64,000 bases of DNA from Flavobacterium gilvum. Lineage in GTDB: Bacteria > Bacteroidota > Bacteroidia > Flavobacteriales > Flavobacteriaceae. Positions within the stretch are counted from its first letter, which is position 1, and every line of letters begins with the position of its first letter. Below, in pieces: positions 8,917 to 17,734 of this stretch. The position numbers and the translations under genes are program-made. Below the pieces are notes generated by a model. The model did not search any database. It saw only the letters and a list, made by a program, of their open reading frames with translations, and had not been told where the DNA came from. The stretch spans positions 992,001 through 1,056,000 of the forward strand of contig NZ_CP017479.1 of NCBI RefSeq assembly GCF_001761465.1, given 5' to 3'.

Positions 8917-10812
8917 TTAATATAGAATTCTATATCTAATGGTATTTGGAATCGCTTTTAATTTTTTCTCCAAATCTTTGTTATGGAAATTATCAATATC
9001 GGTAATTACATAACCCAAAGTTTCGTTTGTTTTCAGGTATTGTCCCAAGATATTGTTGTCATACTCCAAAAGAATATTGTTGATTTGTGCCAAAATACCT
9101 TTTACATTTTCGTGAATGTGCATAATTCTGTGTGCACTTTGAAGTTCAGGAAGTTGAATTTCAGGAAGGTTTACACTTCCGTAAGTAGTTCCTGTGTTGA
9201 TGTAATTAATGATTTTGTTGGCAACGTAATGTCCGATGTCTTCTTGCGCTTCTTCGGTACTTCCTCCGATGTGTGGTGTCAAAATCACATTCTTCATCCC
9301 GATTAATTCAGAAACGAATGGTTCGTCATTGTTTTTTGGCTCTTCAGGGAAAACATCAATGGCTGCGCCATGAATTTTACCGTTTTTAAGGTTGTCTACC
9401 AATGCTTTAATGTCAACAACGTGTCCTCTTGAAAGATTTAGGAAAATAACTCCCGGTTTCATGCTTTCAAAAGCATCGGCGTCGATTATGTTTTTATTGC
9501 TCGCGCGTCCGTCTACGTGTAAAGAAACCACATCCGAAAGAGCCAATAATTCTCTCAGAGAAGAACATTTTTTGGCATTTCCTAATGCTAATCTGTCGAC
9601 AGCGTCATAGAAATACACTTTCATTCCCAATGCTTCGGCAACGATAGAAAGTTGTGATCCGATACTTCCGTATCCAACCAAACCTAATTTTTTTCCACGA
9701 ATTTCAACACTATTGGTGGCCGATTTGTCCCAAACACCTTGGTGCATCATTTTGCTTTTTTCAAATGTGTTACGAACCAACATAATGATTTGTCCCAAAG
9801 CCAATTCCACAACCGATCTTGTGTTGCTGTACGGCGCATTGAAAACCGAAATCCCTTTCATACTACAAGCGGTCAAATCTACTTGATTGGTTCCGATACA
9901 GAAAGTTCCGATGGCGTGCAGTTTATTGGCATGCTCCAAAACTTTGGCAGTAACGTTGGTTTTGGAACGAATTCCAAGGATGGAAACGCCTTTTATTTTT
10001 TCTATTAATTCATCCTCATTCAAAGAACCTTTCATTGTTTCTACCGAATATCCTTCGTGTTCAAAGATGTCCACGGCATCCGGGTGAATGTTTTCCAGCA
10101 AAAGAACTTTGATTCTGTTTTTTGGATAAGAAACAGAAGCTTTATACGATAGTTCATAAAGAATTTCGTCCAATGATGGCGCAATTTGACTTGCTTTGTC
10201 CACAACAATTTTACGGCTTACGTTTTCTGTAAAAGCAAAAAACTTGCTTACCGCTCCACCTTCAAGTGTTTCATAATCAGTATAACCGTCACCAATCATG
10301 ATTGCCTCGCCTTCAAGGTTTAATGACTTGATTTTTTTGACTTTTCCTTGGTTTTCACACAATTCGTCTTTTTCGTCAAAACCAATTATTTTTCCGTCGT
10401 GGTCAAATTTGAAAGTATTTGCCAAAACGTGTTCCGGCTTGATGCCGTATTCTGAAACGATAGGGATGATAATTTCCTTAAAACCGTTTGAAATGATATA
10501 AATATTGTCCGAATGTTGTTTAAAAAACGTTCTGTTACGAATTACCGAAGCAGTAACTTTCTTTTTCAACTCGTCAATCACAGTCCCGATATGATCTCTA
10601 TTAGCTTGCAACAGTTGAATTCTTTTGGTCAAGGATTCTTTTAGCGAAAGCTTTCCTTCCATTCCCAAGTTGGTCAAATGTTGGATCTCGTTTAAAATTT
10701 GCTCTCCGGCTGCACTGTCTTGGTATATTACTTCACATAACACATCAAGTGCTTCGACTTTAATGAAAGTACTGTCAAAATCGAATATAAATGTTTCCTG
10801 ATTTTCTGTCAT
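8917..10812 (-). CDS. Phosphoserine phosphatase / D-3-phosphoglycerate dehydrogenase fusion
   Basis: 631 residues from the ATG at 10812 (a GTG lies 18 bases upstream). Residues 1 to about 215 are a HAD-IB hydrolase: FIFDFDSTF nucleophile motif, then a late GDGYTDYETLEGG motif, as in phosphoserine phosphatase SerB. From about 232 a full PGDH follows: KVLLLENIHPDAVDIF, NAD-binding GLVGYGSIGSQL near 374, catalytic HIGGSTEEAQ near 512. A C-terminal ACT domain (about 560-631) probably senses serine. One polypeptide would thus carry the first and third enzymes of serine synthesis; SerC is not adjacent. A -7-like TATCTTTG lies at 10859-10866 on the minus strand without a clear -33 box. The HAD substrate is inferred from the fusion. 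Confidence 0.88.
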   Translation of the reverse strand: MTENQETFIFDFDSTFIKVEALDVLCEVIYQDSAAGEQILNEIQHLTNLGMEGKLSLKESLTKRIQLLQANRDHIGTVIDELKKKVTASVIRNRTFFKQHSDNIYIISNGFKEIIIPIVSEYGIKPEHVLANTFKFDHDGKIIGFDEKDELCENQGKVKKIKSLNLEGEAIMIGDGYTDYETLEGGAVSKFFAFTENVSRKIVVDKASQIAPSLDEILYELSYKASVSYPKNRIKVLLLENIHPDAVDIFEHEGYSVETMKGSLNEDELIEKIKGVSILGIRSKTNVTAKVLEHANKLHAIGTFCIGTNQVDLTACSMKGISVFNAPYSNTRSVVELALGQIIMLVRNTFEKSKMMHQGVWDKSATNSVEIRGKKLGLVGYGSIGSQLSIVAEALGMKVYFYDAVDRLALGNAKKCSSLRELLALSDVVSLHVDGRASNKNIIDADAFESMKPGVIFLNLSRGHVVDIKALVDNLKNGKIHGAAIDVFPEEPKNNDEPFVSELIGMKNVILTPHIGGSTEEAQEDIGHYVANKIINYINTGTTYGSVNLPEIQLPELQSAHRIMHIHENVKGILAQINNILLEYDNNILGQYLKTNETLGYVITDIDNFHNKDLEKKLKAIPNTIRYRILY

Positions 10813-11276
10813 TTTTTTACTGTTTTTCACAAATAGAAATTATTTGTCAATTTTTGTGCAAAGATAGCCTCTCTATTGGTAATGAGAAAATTATTTGGTA
10901 TAATACTGCCCTCTTTAACGAGATTTGAGATTATTGTTGTAAATCTTCTTTTTGGTTGGATTTTTTTTAAAATAAAGCTGAAAAACCAATTTTAAATTTT
11001 GTTTTTTTTATTTTGAAAAATGTTTTTTCAATTAGTTTTTTGCAAAATAAGAACGATATTTCTTAAAATAAATATAAATTCAGCTTTGTTTTAGATTCAA
11101 ATCAGAGAATTTGATAAGTTTCCTTGAAACTTTTTTTCTTGTTTTTTTTATAAAAAATATCGTTTCAGAAATAAAAAAATCACGAATTAACACCCAATTT
11201 ATTTGTGCTAATTCGTGAAATTTTGAATTCTGTCGTTGTAGGTCTTAAATATAAAATTTGCGAATTTTCGGTTAAA
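10813..11276. other. Intergenic A/T-rich region with trpS terminator
   Basis: 464 bases, very A/T rich and with no plausible coding frame. The only structures I see are the leader of the SerB-SerA gene and the hairpin at 11181-11217. Confidence 0.65.
11181..11217 (-). terminator. Terminator of trpS
   Basis: Arms cacgaattaacac (11181-11193) and gtgctaattcgtg (11205-11217) pair with one mismatch. On the minus strand the stem is followed by ATTTTTTTATTT. It lies 60 bases past the trpS stop. Confidence 0.6.
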
Positions 11277-12251
11277 TTATACCTCAAACCCTAATTTTTC
11301 ACGTACTCTTGCCAAAACGCCATCGGCAATTGCACCGGCTTTTTCAGCTCCTTTTTTCAATAGAGCATCCACTTCGGGAAGGTTATTGATGTAGTAATTG
11401 TATTTTTCTCTTTCGGTTTTGAATTTTTCCTGAATCAGTTCAAACAAAGCTTGTTTGGCGTGACCGTAACCGTAATTTCCACCCAAATAGTTGGCTCTCA
11501 TTGTTTCGATTTGCGATTCATTTGCCAATAATTGATAAATAGTAAAGCAGTTGCACGTATCAGGATTTTTTGGATCTTCCAGTGGCGTACTGTCAGTTTC
11601 AATACTCATGATTTGTTTACGAAGCGCTTTGTCGTCCAAGAAAATATTGATGATGTTATTGGCTGATTTACTCATTTTTCCTCCGTTTGTTCCCGGAATC
11701 AACATGCTGTCTTCTTGAATTTTGGCTTCGGGAATTACAAAAGTTTCTCCCATTTGATGGTTGAAACGTGATGCCACATCTCGGGTAATTTCCAAGTGTT
11801 GTAATTGGTCTTTTCCAACAGGAACGAATTGAACATCATACAGCAAAATATCGGCAGCCATCAGCATTGGATACGAAAACAAACCGGCATTAATATCATC
11901 CAATCTATCAGATTTGTCTTTGAAAGAGTGTGCCAAAGTCAAGCGTTGGAACGGAAAAAAACAGCTCAAATACCAAGATAATTCTGCTGTTTGCGGTACA
12001 TCAGACTGACGGTAAAAAATCACTTTTTCGATGTTTAAACCAAAAGCCAACCAAGCGCAGGCAACGCTATAAGTGTTGTCTCTTAGCGTTTTTCCATCTT
12101 TTATTTGTGTAACCGAATGTAAGTCGGCGATGAAAAGGAAAGATTCGTTTTCCGGTTTATTTGAGAGTTCGATTGCTGGTATGATTGCGCCCAATAAGTT
12201 TCCCAAATGCGGAGTTCCTGTACTTTGAACTCCTGTAAGTATTTTTGCCAT
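11277..12251 (-). CDS. trpS: Tryptophanyl-tRNA synthetase
   Basis: 324 residues, the normal length. Class I synthetase signatures are both visible: TGTPHLGNLLGA (HIGH-type) near residue 11 and GGKMSKSANN (KMSKS) near 190. The Trp/ATP-site stretches SWYLSCFFPFQRLTLAHSFK and YPMLMAADILLY fit. It charges tRNA-Trp in the cytoplasm. ATG at 12251 starts directly at the conserved MAKILTGVQSTG. Divergent from plsC, with a promoter pair at 12303-12334. Confidence 0.96.
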   Translation of the reverse strand: MAKILTGVQSTGTPHLGNLLGAIIPAIELSNKPENESFLFIADLHSVTQIKDGKTLRDNTYSVACAWLAFGLNIEKVIFYRQSDVPQTAELSWYLSCFFPFQRLTLAHSFKDKSDRLDDINAGLFSYPMLMAADILLYDVQFVPVGKDQLQHLEITRDVASRFNHQMGETFVIPEAKIQEDSMLIPGTNGGKMSKSANNIINIFLDDKALRKQIMSIETDSTPLEDPKNPDTCNCFTIYQLLANESQIETMRANYLGGNYGYGHAKQALFELIQEKFKTEREKYNYYINNLPEVDALLKKGAEKAGAIADGVLARVREKLGFEV

Positions 12252-12302
12252 TTTTATTTATTTAAAACTCGTAGTGTTGTTTGGAAATATAATAATTGGA
12301 CG

Positions 12303-12334
12303 CAAAGTTAATTCTTTTGCTAAATTTTCCGCAA
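12303..12334 (-). promoter_or_regulatory. Promoter of trpS
   Basis: Minus strand: TTG (12334-12332), 21 bases, TAACTTTG (12310-12303), matching TTG-N17-23-TAnnTTTG. It overlaps the divergent plsC promoter, so the two polymerases would compete for the same segment. The predicted leader is about 45 bases. Confidence 0.45.
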
Positions 12335-12349
12335 GTTTCCTTACTTTTG
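12317..12349 (+). promoter_or_regulatory. Promoter of plsC, possibly leaderless
   Basis: TTG (12317-12319), 22 bases, TACTTTTG (12342-12349). Five bases separate the -7 box from the ATG at 12355. This spacing matches that of the SPOR gene promoter and would give an mRNA with almost no 5' leader. Confidence 0.45.
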
Positions 12350-12354
12350 GCTCT

Positions 12355-13125
12355 ATGAAAAGTTTAAAAAAGATTTTTTGGGCCGTTTGGAGGATTTGGT
12401 TTTACGTTGTAATGCTTGTTCTCATCTTGATTATGCTGCCATTTTTGACGGCTTCCATATTGACCGAAAAGGGGTACCCTTATTTTTTTAAATTGGCACG
12501 TATTTGGGGAAAAGGAGTGCTTTTTTTTATGGGTTTTTATACCAAAGTAGAAAAGATGCAAAAATTGGACCCGAAAAAAAGTTATATGTTCGTGGCCAAT
12601 CATACCTCGATGACCGATATCATGCTGATGCTTTCAGTGGTTGAAAATCCTTTTGTTTTTGTTGGAAAAATTTCATTGGCAAAAATTCCGTTGTTTGGTT
12701 TCTTTTACAAAAGAACAATGATTATGGTGGACAGAAGTTGTTCCAAAAGCCGAATGGAAGTGTTCAATGAAGCACAAAAGCGAATCGATAGAGGGTTAAG
12801 TATTTGTATTTTTCCCGAAGGTGGAGTTCCTCACGACCAAACCATTTTCCTAGATCATTTCAAAGACGGCGCCTTCCGATTAGCATCGGAGCATGGATTG
12901 CAAATAGTACCTTTGGTGTTTCCGGATAACAAAAAAAGATTGTCTTATACGTTTTATAGCGGTAGTCCGGGCATTATGCGTGCTAAGATTTTGCCGGCAG
13001 TCGACACTGTTTCCCCAACAGGCGAACTTTTAGATAGAAAAGAATTGAGGGAACACGTTCGGAACTTAATTCATGATGAATTGATGGCGTTTAAAATAAA
13101 GGACGAATCAGCTCAAAAAAATTAA
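12355..13125 (+). CDS. plsC: 1-acyl-sn-glycerol-3-phosphate acyltransferase
   Basis: 256 residues. It transfers an acyl chain to lysophosphatidic acid in phospholipid synthesis at the inner membrane. An N-terminal hydrophobic segment (about 8-34) precedes the acyltransferase core. The core shows NHTSMTD (the HX4D catalytic box, near 79), GFFYKRTMIMVDR, and IFPEGGVPHD as the substrate-binding EGT-like box. The frame is open upstream to 12274, but the ATG at 12355 gives the usual N-terminus (MKSLKKIFWAVWRIW). A promoter just upstream of it also argues against a longer form. Divergent from trpS. It could be another lysophospholipid acyltransferase of the same family. Confidence 0.88.
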   Translation: MKSLKKIFWAVWRIWFYVVMLVLILIMLPFLTASILTEKGYPYFFKLARIWGKGVLFFMGFYTKVEKMQKLDPKKSYMFVANHTSMTDIMLMLSVVENPFVFVGKISLAKIPLFGFFYKRTMIMVDRSCSKSRMEVFNEAQKRIDRGLSICIFPEGGVPHDQTIFLDHFKDGAFRLASEHGLQIVPLVFPDNKKRLSYTFYSGSPGIMRAKILPAVDTVSPTGELLDRKELREHVRNLIHDELMAFKIKDESAQKN

Positions 13126-13141
13126 AATAAATTTTATTTGA

Positions 13142-13196
13142 ACCATTAAGATATTAAGTTTCATTAAGCCTTAATTTACCTTGATATCTTAATGGT
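13142..13196. repeat. Dispersed palindrome, family B (accattaagatattaag)
   Basis: Left arm accattaagatattaag (13142-13158) pairs with cttgatatcttaatggt (13180-13196) with one mismatch. The same arms flank the GxxExxY gene at 23.4-24.1 kb. It sits between the convergent plsC and recA genes. Confidence 0.7.
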
Positions 13197-13205
13197 TTAA
13201 AGAAA

Positions 13206-13243
13206 AAAAGACTATTTCGTTTTTTGGAACGAGACAGTCTTTC
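13206..13243 (-). terminator. Terminator of recA
   Basis: Arms aaagactatttcgtt and aacgagacagtcttt pair around ttttgg with two wobble or mismatched pairs. On the minus strand the stem is followed by a T-rich tract. It ends five bases from the recA stop. Confidence 0.6.
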
Positions 13244-13248
13244 TTGTT

Positions 13249-14274
13249 TTATGCTTCAGCCAATTCTTTAATTTGGCTTTTGATTTTTTCTTCGAGTTCA
13301 TCCGCCAATTCCGGATTGTCTTTAATCAGGTTTTTCACGGCGTCACGGCCCTGACCTAATTTGGTATCTCCGTAACTGAACCAAGAACCAGATTTTTTGA
13401 TGATTTCAAATTCTACGGCAAGATCTAAGATTTCGCCTGTTTTTGAAATTCCTTCACCGTACATGATGTCAAATTCGGCAACTTTGAATGGCGGTGCCAC
13501 TTTGTTTTTTACGATTTTCACTTTAGTTCGGTTACCCAAAACGTTTTCTCCGTCTTTAATTTGCGTAGAACGACGAATATCCAAACGTACCGAAGCGTAA
13601 AACTTCAAGGCATTACCTCCAGTTGTTGTTTCAGGATTTCCAAACATTACCCCGATTTTCTCTCTCAACTGGTTGATGAAGAAAACAGTACAATTTGTTT
13701 TACTGATGGTTCCTGTTAATTTTCTCAATGCTTGAGACATCAAACGAGCGTGAAGACCCATTTTGGAATCTCCCATTTCGCCTTCAATTTCGCTTTTTGG
13801 TGTCAATGCGGCAACCGAGTCAATAACCACGATATCAATCGCTCCCGAACGAATTAGGTTTTCGGCAATTTCAAGTGCTTGTTCCCCGTTGTCTGGTTGT
13901 GAAATGATTAGATTTTCGATATCAACATTTAATTTCTCGGCATAGTTTCTGTCAAAGGCATGCTCTGCATCGATAAATGCTGCAATTCCGCCTGCTTTTT
14001 GAGCTTCGGCGATAGCATGAAGCGTCAAAGTGGTTTTACCGGAAGATTCCGGTCCGAAAATTTCTATAATTCTTCCTTTTGGATAACCGCCAACTCCTAA
14101 AGCCAAATCAACTCCCAAAGACCCCGAAGAAATAACCTCTACTTCTTCAATGGCTTTGTCGCCCATTTTCATTACAGTTCCTTTTCCGTACGTTTTGTCT
14201 AATTTGTCAAGTGTAAGCTGTAACGCTTTTAACTTGGCTTCTTTCTCTGAACTGTTGTTTTCTTTCGTCGCCAT
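13249..14274 (-). CDS. recA: Recombinase RecA
   Basis: 341 residues, the normal length. Walker [21 protein letters not shown] lies near 74, the [20 protein letters not shown] region near 149, and the [10 protein letters not shown] and [20 protein letters not shown] loop motifs follow. It forms ATP-dependent filaments on single-stranded DNA for recombination, and in this window is the natural partner of DprA. ATG at 14274. No recognisable -33/-7 pair and no LexA-type site were found upstream. Single gene with its own terminator. Confidence 0.98.
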   Translation of the reverse strand: MATKENNSSEKEAKLKALQLTLDKLDKTYGKGTVMKMGDKAIEEVEVISSGSLGVDLALGVGGYPKGRIIEIFGPESSGKTTLTLHAIAEAQKAGGIAAFIDAEHAFDRNYAEKLNVDIENLIISQPDNGEQALEIAENLIRSGAIDIVVIDSVAALTPKSEIEGEMGDSKMGLHARLMSQALRKLTGTISKTNCTVFFINQLREKIGVMFGNPETTTGGNALKFYASVRLDIRRSTQIKDGENVLGNRTKVKIVKNKVAPPFKVAEFDIMYGEGISKTGEILDLAVEFEIIKKSGSWFSYGDTKLGQGRDAVKNLIKDNPELADELEEKIKSQIKELAEA

Positions 14275-14407
14275 ATGTATTGTTTATTTGGTTTTCCTTA
14301 GTTTTTTACCAAAAAAAAAAGGATTCATTTGTATTTTAATGTTCGTAAAAATACTTCTTTTTTCCGAAGTAGCAAAAGTTGTTTTTCTTTTAAAAAGAAG
14401 TTGTTTT

Positions 14408-16825
14408 TTAAGGTAAAATGGTAATGAGTTCTTTTAATTTTATGTCCTCAGAGGAGGATCCTATTTTTATTTCAAAATCTCCAGGCTCAACTGTCCATTT
14501 CATATTTTTATCCAATAACATCAAATCTGATGGCTGTAAAGTGAAGTTTACTGTTTTGGTTTCTCCCGGTTTCAGCGTTATTCTTTCAAATCCTCTCAAT
14601 ACGGAGTCATAAGTTACTACACTACTATATTTGTCGCTTATGTATAATTGTACGACCTCATCACCAGAACGTTTTCCGGTATTTGTTACATTCACCGAAA
14701 CCTTAATTTCTGCTTGCGAATTTAATTTAGTTGGACTTACTTTTAAATCAGAATAACTAAAAGTTGTATAACTAAGCCCGTATCCAAAAGGATAAAGTGC
14801 ACCATTGACAAGTGTTTTTCCATATCCGTTGGGCCCTTCCTCTCCTCCTTGCGCGCCCTGAGAGGCTAGTTTAAACGGAAAGTTAAATTCAATTTGTCCT
14901 GTTGATTTTGGAAATGTAACAGAAAGTTTCCCTCCTGGATTATAATCCCCAAACAATGTTTCTGCAATTGCTTTTCCTCCTAAATGATTTGGAAACCAAG
15001 CTTCTAAAATAGCCGGGATAAATTTATTTGCCCAATTGATTGTGAGCGGTTGTCCATTGATGAGCACTAAGACGACGGGTTTTCCGGTAGCATACAAAGC
15101 CTCTAATAGTTGTTGCTGACGACCCGACAAATCCAGCGAAGTTCTAGACTTGCCCTCACCTGTTAGTTTCTCGTCTTCACCTAGAGCCACAATAATTACA
15201 TCATTTTCTTTGGCTTCAAGTACAGCAGCATCAATATCGCTTTGTTCTTTAGCGGTCATTGGGAAATGAATTATTTCACTTTCTGGAAAGTTAGCATCTA
15301 TTGTTTCGCATCCTTTTACGTAGTTCACCATTACATCTTTACCAAGGTATTCTTTTATACCATCAAGAATTGTGGTGTTTTTAAGTTCTTGTGGTCCGTA
15401 ACGACTTACCATATAATTGTCTTCGGTTGCCAAAGGACCTGTGACCAATATTTTTTTTATTTTATTTTTATCTAATGGAAGTAAGTTCCCTTCATTTTTT
15501 AAAAGAACTAAGGATTGTTTTTGGATATCCAATACAAAATCTTGATTTTTATCGGCACCTACAATTTTATCGGCATTTTTTGTGTCTAAAACATACGGAG
15601 AATCAAAAAGACCTAATCTAAATTTTACTCTTAACACTTCGGCTACTCGTTCATTTATAATATTAATGGACAGTCTGCCTTCATTTACTAATTTCCGTAA
15701 AGGCAAAAGGTAGGTACTAGGCTGCCAAAAATTAGTTCGAACATCCAATCCTGCTTCTACTACTTGTCTTATAGCATCTTCGTAAGTAGGTGCGGTTTGA
15801 TGTTTGGTAAAAGGATATTCAGCCGCATCACTATCACTTACTACATATCCATTAAACCCAAATTCCCAACGCAATAACTCTGTCAAAAAATAGTGACTTG
15901 AAATAATTGGTTCTCCATTCCAATCATTGTAACTAGCCATTACTCCCATTGGTTGTGCATCGTGTATTACTTTCTTGAAAGGGTAAAGGTGTATTTCTTG
16001 TAATTCTCTAGGATTTACGTGCGGATCAGTTCTTACAGTTCCATCGCGCCCCCCTTTTGGTATGCTATAAACCGCATAATGCTTTAAAGTCGAAGCTACA
16101 CCCTGACTTTGAATTCCATTTACCATTTGTGTTCCCAAGGCGCCTACTAGATAAGGATCTTCTCCATAAGTCTCTAGAACACGGCCCCATCTAGGATCTC
16201 TGGCCAAATCTAGAATGGGAGTATATACATTGGTATATCCTAAAGCCTTTGCTTCGCGACCCGCAATTTGTCCTGCTTGTAACACTAGCTTTTTATTCCA
16301 TGTAGAGCCAATGCCTATAGGCGCAGGAAACGGAGTCGCTTTGGTATGATTCAAACCATGAATTCCTTCATTAGTGAAATCTACAGGAATCCCCAATCTT
16401 GTCTCTTCAATAAACCATCGTTGTATTGTATTGATTGCCTCTGCGTGATTGCTAAAGGGAAATATTAAGTTTTTGCTCAAACTCCCTCCTTTTCCCACAC
16501 CATTCAATTGCTCATCGATATTGGCAATACCATCTTTCCAAATCTCATTTTTCCACTTTGACGTTGGTAAAGAATCATTCAATACACGCTTATATCCATA
16601 AAGTGTTACCATTTGGCATGTTTTCTCATTGAGATTCATTTGCGATAGCAAATTATTCACTCTTTTTTCCAAAGGCTCTTTAGGATTTTCATACACATCC
16701 ATTACTCCATTTTTATTGAAATCAATCCAACCTTTTTTATAGATTTTGTCTTTTTGTTGTGCATTCGACAATTGACTCATAAAAACAATTGCGATGGTAG
16801 CATACCATACATTTTTTTTTATCAT
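14408..16825 (-). CDS. Glycoside hydrolase family 3 (beta-glucosidase-like), exported
   Basis: 805 residues from the ATG at 16825. The frame continues 13 codons upstream from a TTG, but the ATG gives a proper signal peptide (MIKKNVWYATIAIVFMSQLS, then NAQ). Order: GH3 N-terminal barrel with the nucleophile Asp in GYVVSDSDAAEYPF near 332; the C-terminal GH3 sandwich with GEDEKLTGEGKSRTSLDLSG; and a fibronectin III-like domain (about 700-790). It should cleave beta-linked glucosides or xylosides in the periplasm or outside the cell. The short insert with DFNKNGVMDVYENP after the signal peptide looks like a calcium-binding dockerin-type loop. No SusC/SusD pair or other glycosidase is adjacent, so the substrate cannot be inferred from context. 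Confidence 0.9.
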   Translation of the reverse strand: MIKKNVWYATIAIVFMSQLSNAQQKDKIYKKGWIDFNKNGVMDVYENPKEPLEKRVNNLLSQMNLNEKTCQMVTLYGYKRVLNDSLPTSKWKNEIWKDGIANIDEQLNGVGKGGSLSKNLIFPFSNHAEAINTIQRWFIEETRLGIPVDFTNEGIHGLNHTKATPFPAPIGIGSTWNKKLVLQAGQIAGREAKALGYTNVYTPILDLARDPRWGRVLETYGEDPYLVGALGTQMVNGIQSQGVASTLKHYAVYSIPKGGRDGTVRTDPHVNPRELQEIHLYPFKKVIHDAQPMGVMASYNDWNGEPIISSHYFLTELLRWEFGFNGYVVSDSDAAEYPFTKHQTAPTYEDAIRQVVEAGLDVRTNFWQPSTYLLPLRKLVNEGRLSINIINERVAEVLRVKFRLGLFDSPYVLDTKNADKIVGADKNQDFVLDIQKQSLVLLKNEGNLLPLDKNKIKKILVTGPLATEDNYMVSRYGPQELKNTTILDGIKEYLGKDVMVNYVKGCETIDANFPESEIIHFPMTAKEQSDIDAAVLEAKENDVIIVALGEDEKLTGEGKSRTSLDLSGRQQQLLEALYATGKPVVLVLINGQPLTINWANKFIPAILEAWFPNHLGGKAIAETLFGDYNPGGKLSVTFPKSTGQIEFNFPFKLASQGAQGGEEGPNGYGKTLVNGALYPFGYGLSYTTFSYSDLKVSPTKLNSQAEIKVSVNVTNTGKRSGDEVVQLYISDKYSSVVTYDSVLRGFERITLKPGETKTVNFTLQPSDLMLLDKNMKWTVEPGDFEIKIGSSSEDIKLKELITILP

Positions 16826-16933
16826 AGCATATAAATATCGTGTGTTTGATGCAAAAAAAGGCAAATATGTTTGAAAAATAGAGAGAAGCTATGTAGATTA
16901 GTATCTGACAACTAATTATTCTTTAAAGTTTTA

Positions 16934-17716
16934 TTATTTACCTGTAAAAACCGCCTTTCTTTTCTCCAAAAAAGCCTTTGTTCCTTCGCTGAAATCTTCT
17001 GTTCCAAAGCATTTTCCAAAGTTTTTGATTTCGGTTTCGTAACCGTTTTTACCTTCGGTATAATTAGCATTGATGGCTTTTATGGCTCTGCCAATGGCCA
17101 ATGGTGAGTTTCTCATTATTTTTTGGGCAATTCCGGTGCAAAAATCAATCAGTTCATCTTGCGGAACAACATGGTTTACCAATCCGTAGTGTTTGGCTTG
17201 TTCTGCGTTAATCATATCGGCAGTCATAATCATTTCCATTGCACGGCCTTTTCCAACTAATTGTGGCAAACGTTGCGTTCCTCCGTAACCCGGAATTACT
17301 CCGAGCGAAACTTCTGGCAGACCCATTTTGGCATTTTCAGATGCAACTCTGATATGGCACGCCATGGCTAGTTCCAATCCTCCTCCCAAAGCAAATCCGT
17401 TGATGGCGGCTATAACAGGGGTTTTTAGGCTTTCGATACGGTTAAAAAGTAATTCTTGACCTTGAAGAGCTAATTGTGCTCCTTCTTCTATGGTAAAATG
17501 GGCAAATTCCGAAATATCTGCTCCGGCAACAAATGCTTTTTCACCAGAACCGGTTAGAATGATAACTTGAATTTCTTTGTTTTTTCCCAATACTTTTATG
17601 GCTTTGTGTAAATCATTGATGGTTTCAATGTTCAAAGCGTTTAGTTTAGTTGGTCTGTTGATGACAACTGTTGCGATGTTGTTCTCTATCGTAATCAAAA
17701 GATTGTTGTAGTTCAT
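16934..17716 (-). CDS. Enoyl-CoA hydratase (crotonase family)
   Basis: 260 residues, the standard crotonase size. AGADISEFA (oxyanion hole) lies near 65. The two acid/base glutamates of true hydratases are both present, in GGGLELAMAC near 112 and LPEVSLGVIPGYGGTQRLP near 132. It hydrates 2-enoyl-CoA (for example crotonyl-CoA) in fatty-acid or butyrate-type metabolism. It begins 18 bases after the NtrY-like kinase gene on the same strand, so it is probably co-transcribed; no functional link between them is obvious. Exact chain-length preference unknown. Confidence 0.9.
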   Translation of the reverse strand: MNYNNLLITIENNIATVVINRPTKLNALNIETINDLHKAIKVLGKNKEIQVIILTGSGEKAFVAGADISEFAHFTIEEGAQLALQGQELLFNRIESLKTPVIAAINGFALGGGLELAMACHIRVASENAKMGLPEVSLGVIPGYGGTQRLPQLVGKGRAMEMIMTADMINAEQAKHYGLVNHVVPQDELIDFCTGIAQKIMRNSPLAIGRAIKAINANYTEGKNGYETEIKNFGKCFGTEDFSEGTKAFLEKRKAVFTGK

Positions 17717-17734
17717 GTTGTTGTAATGTTGTAG

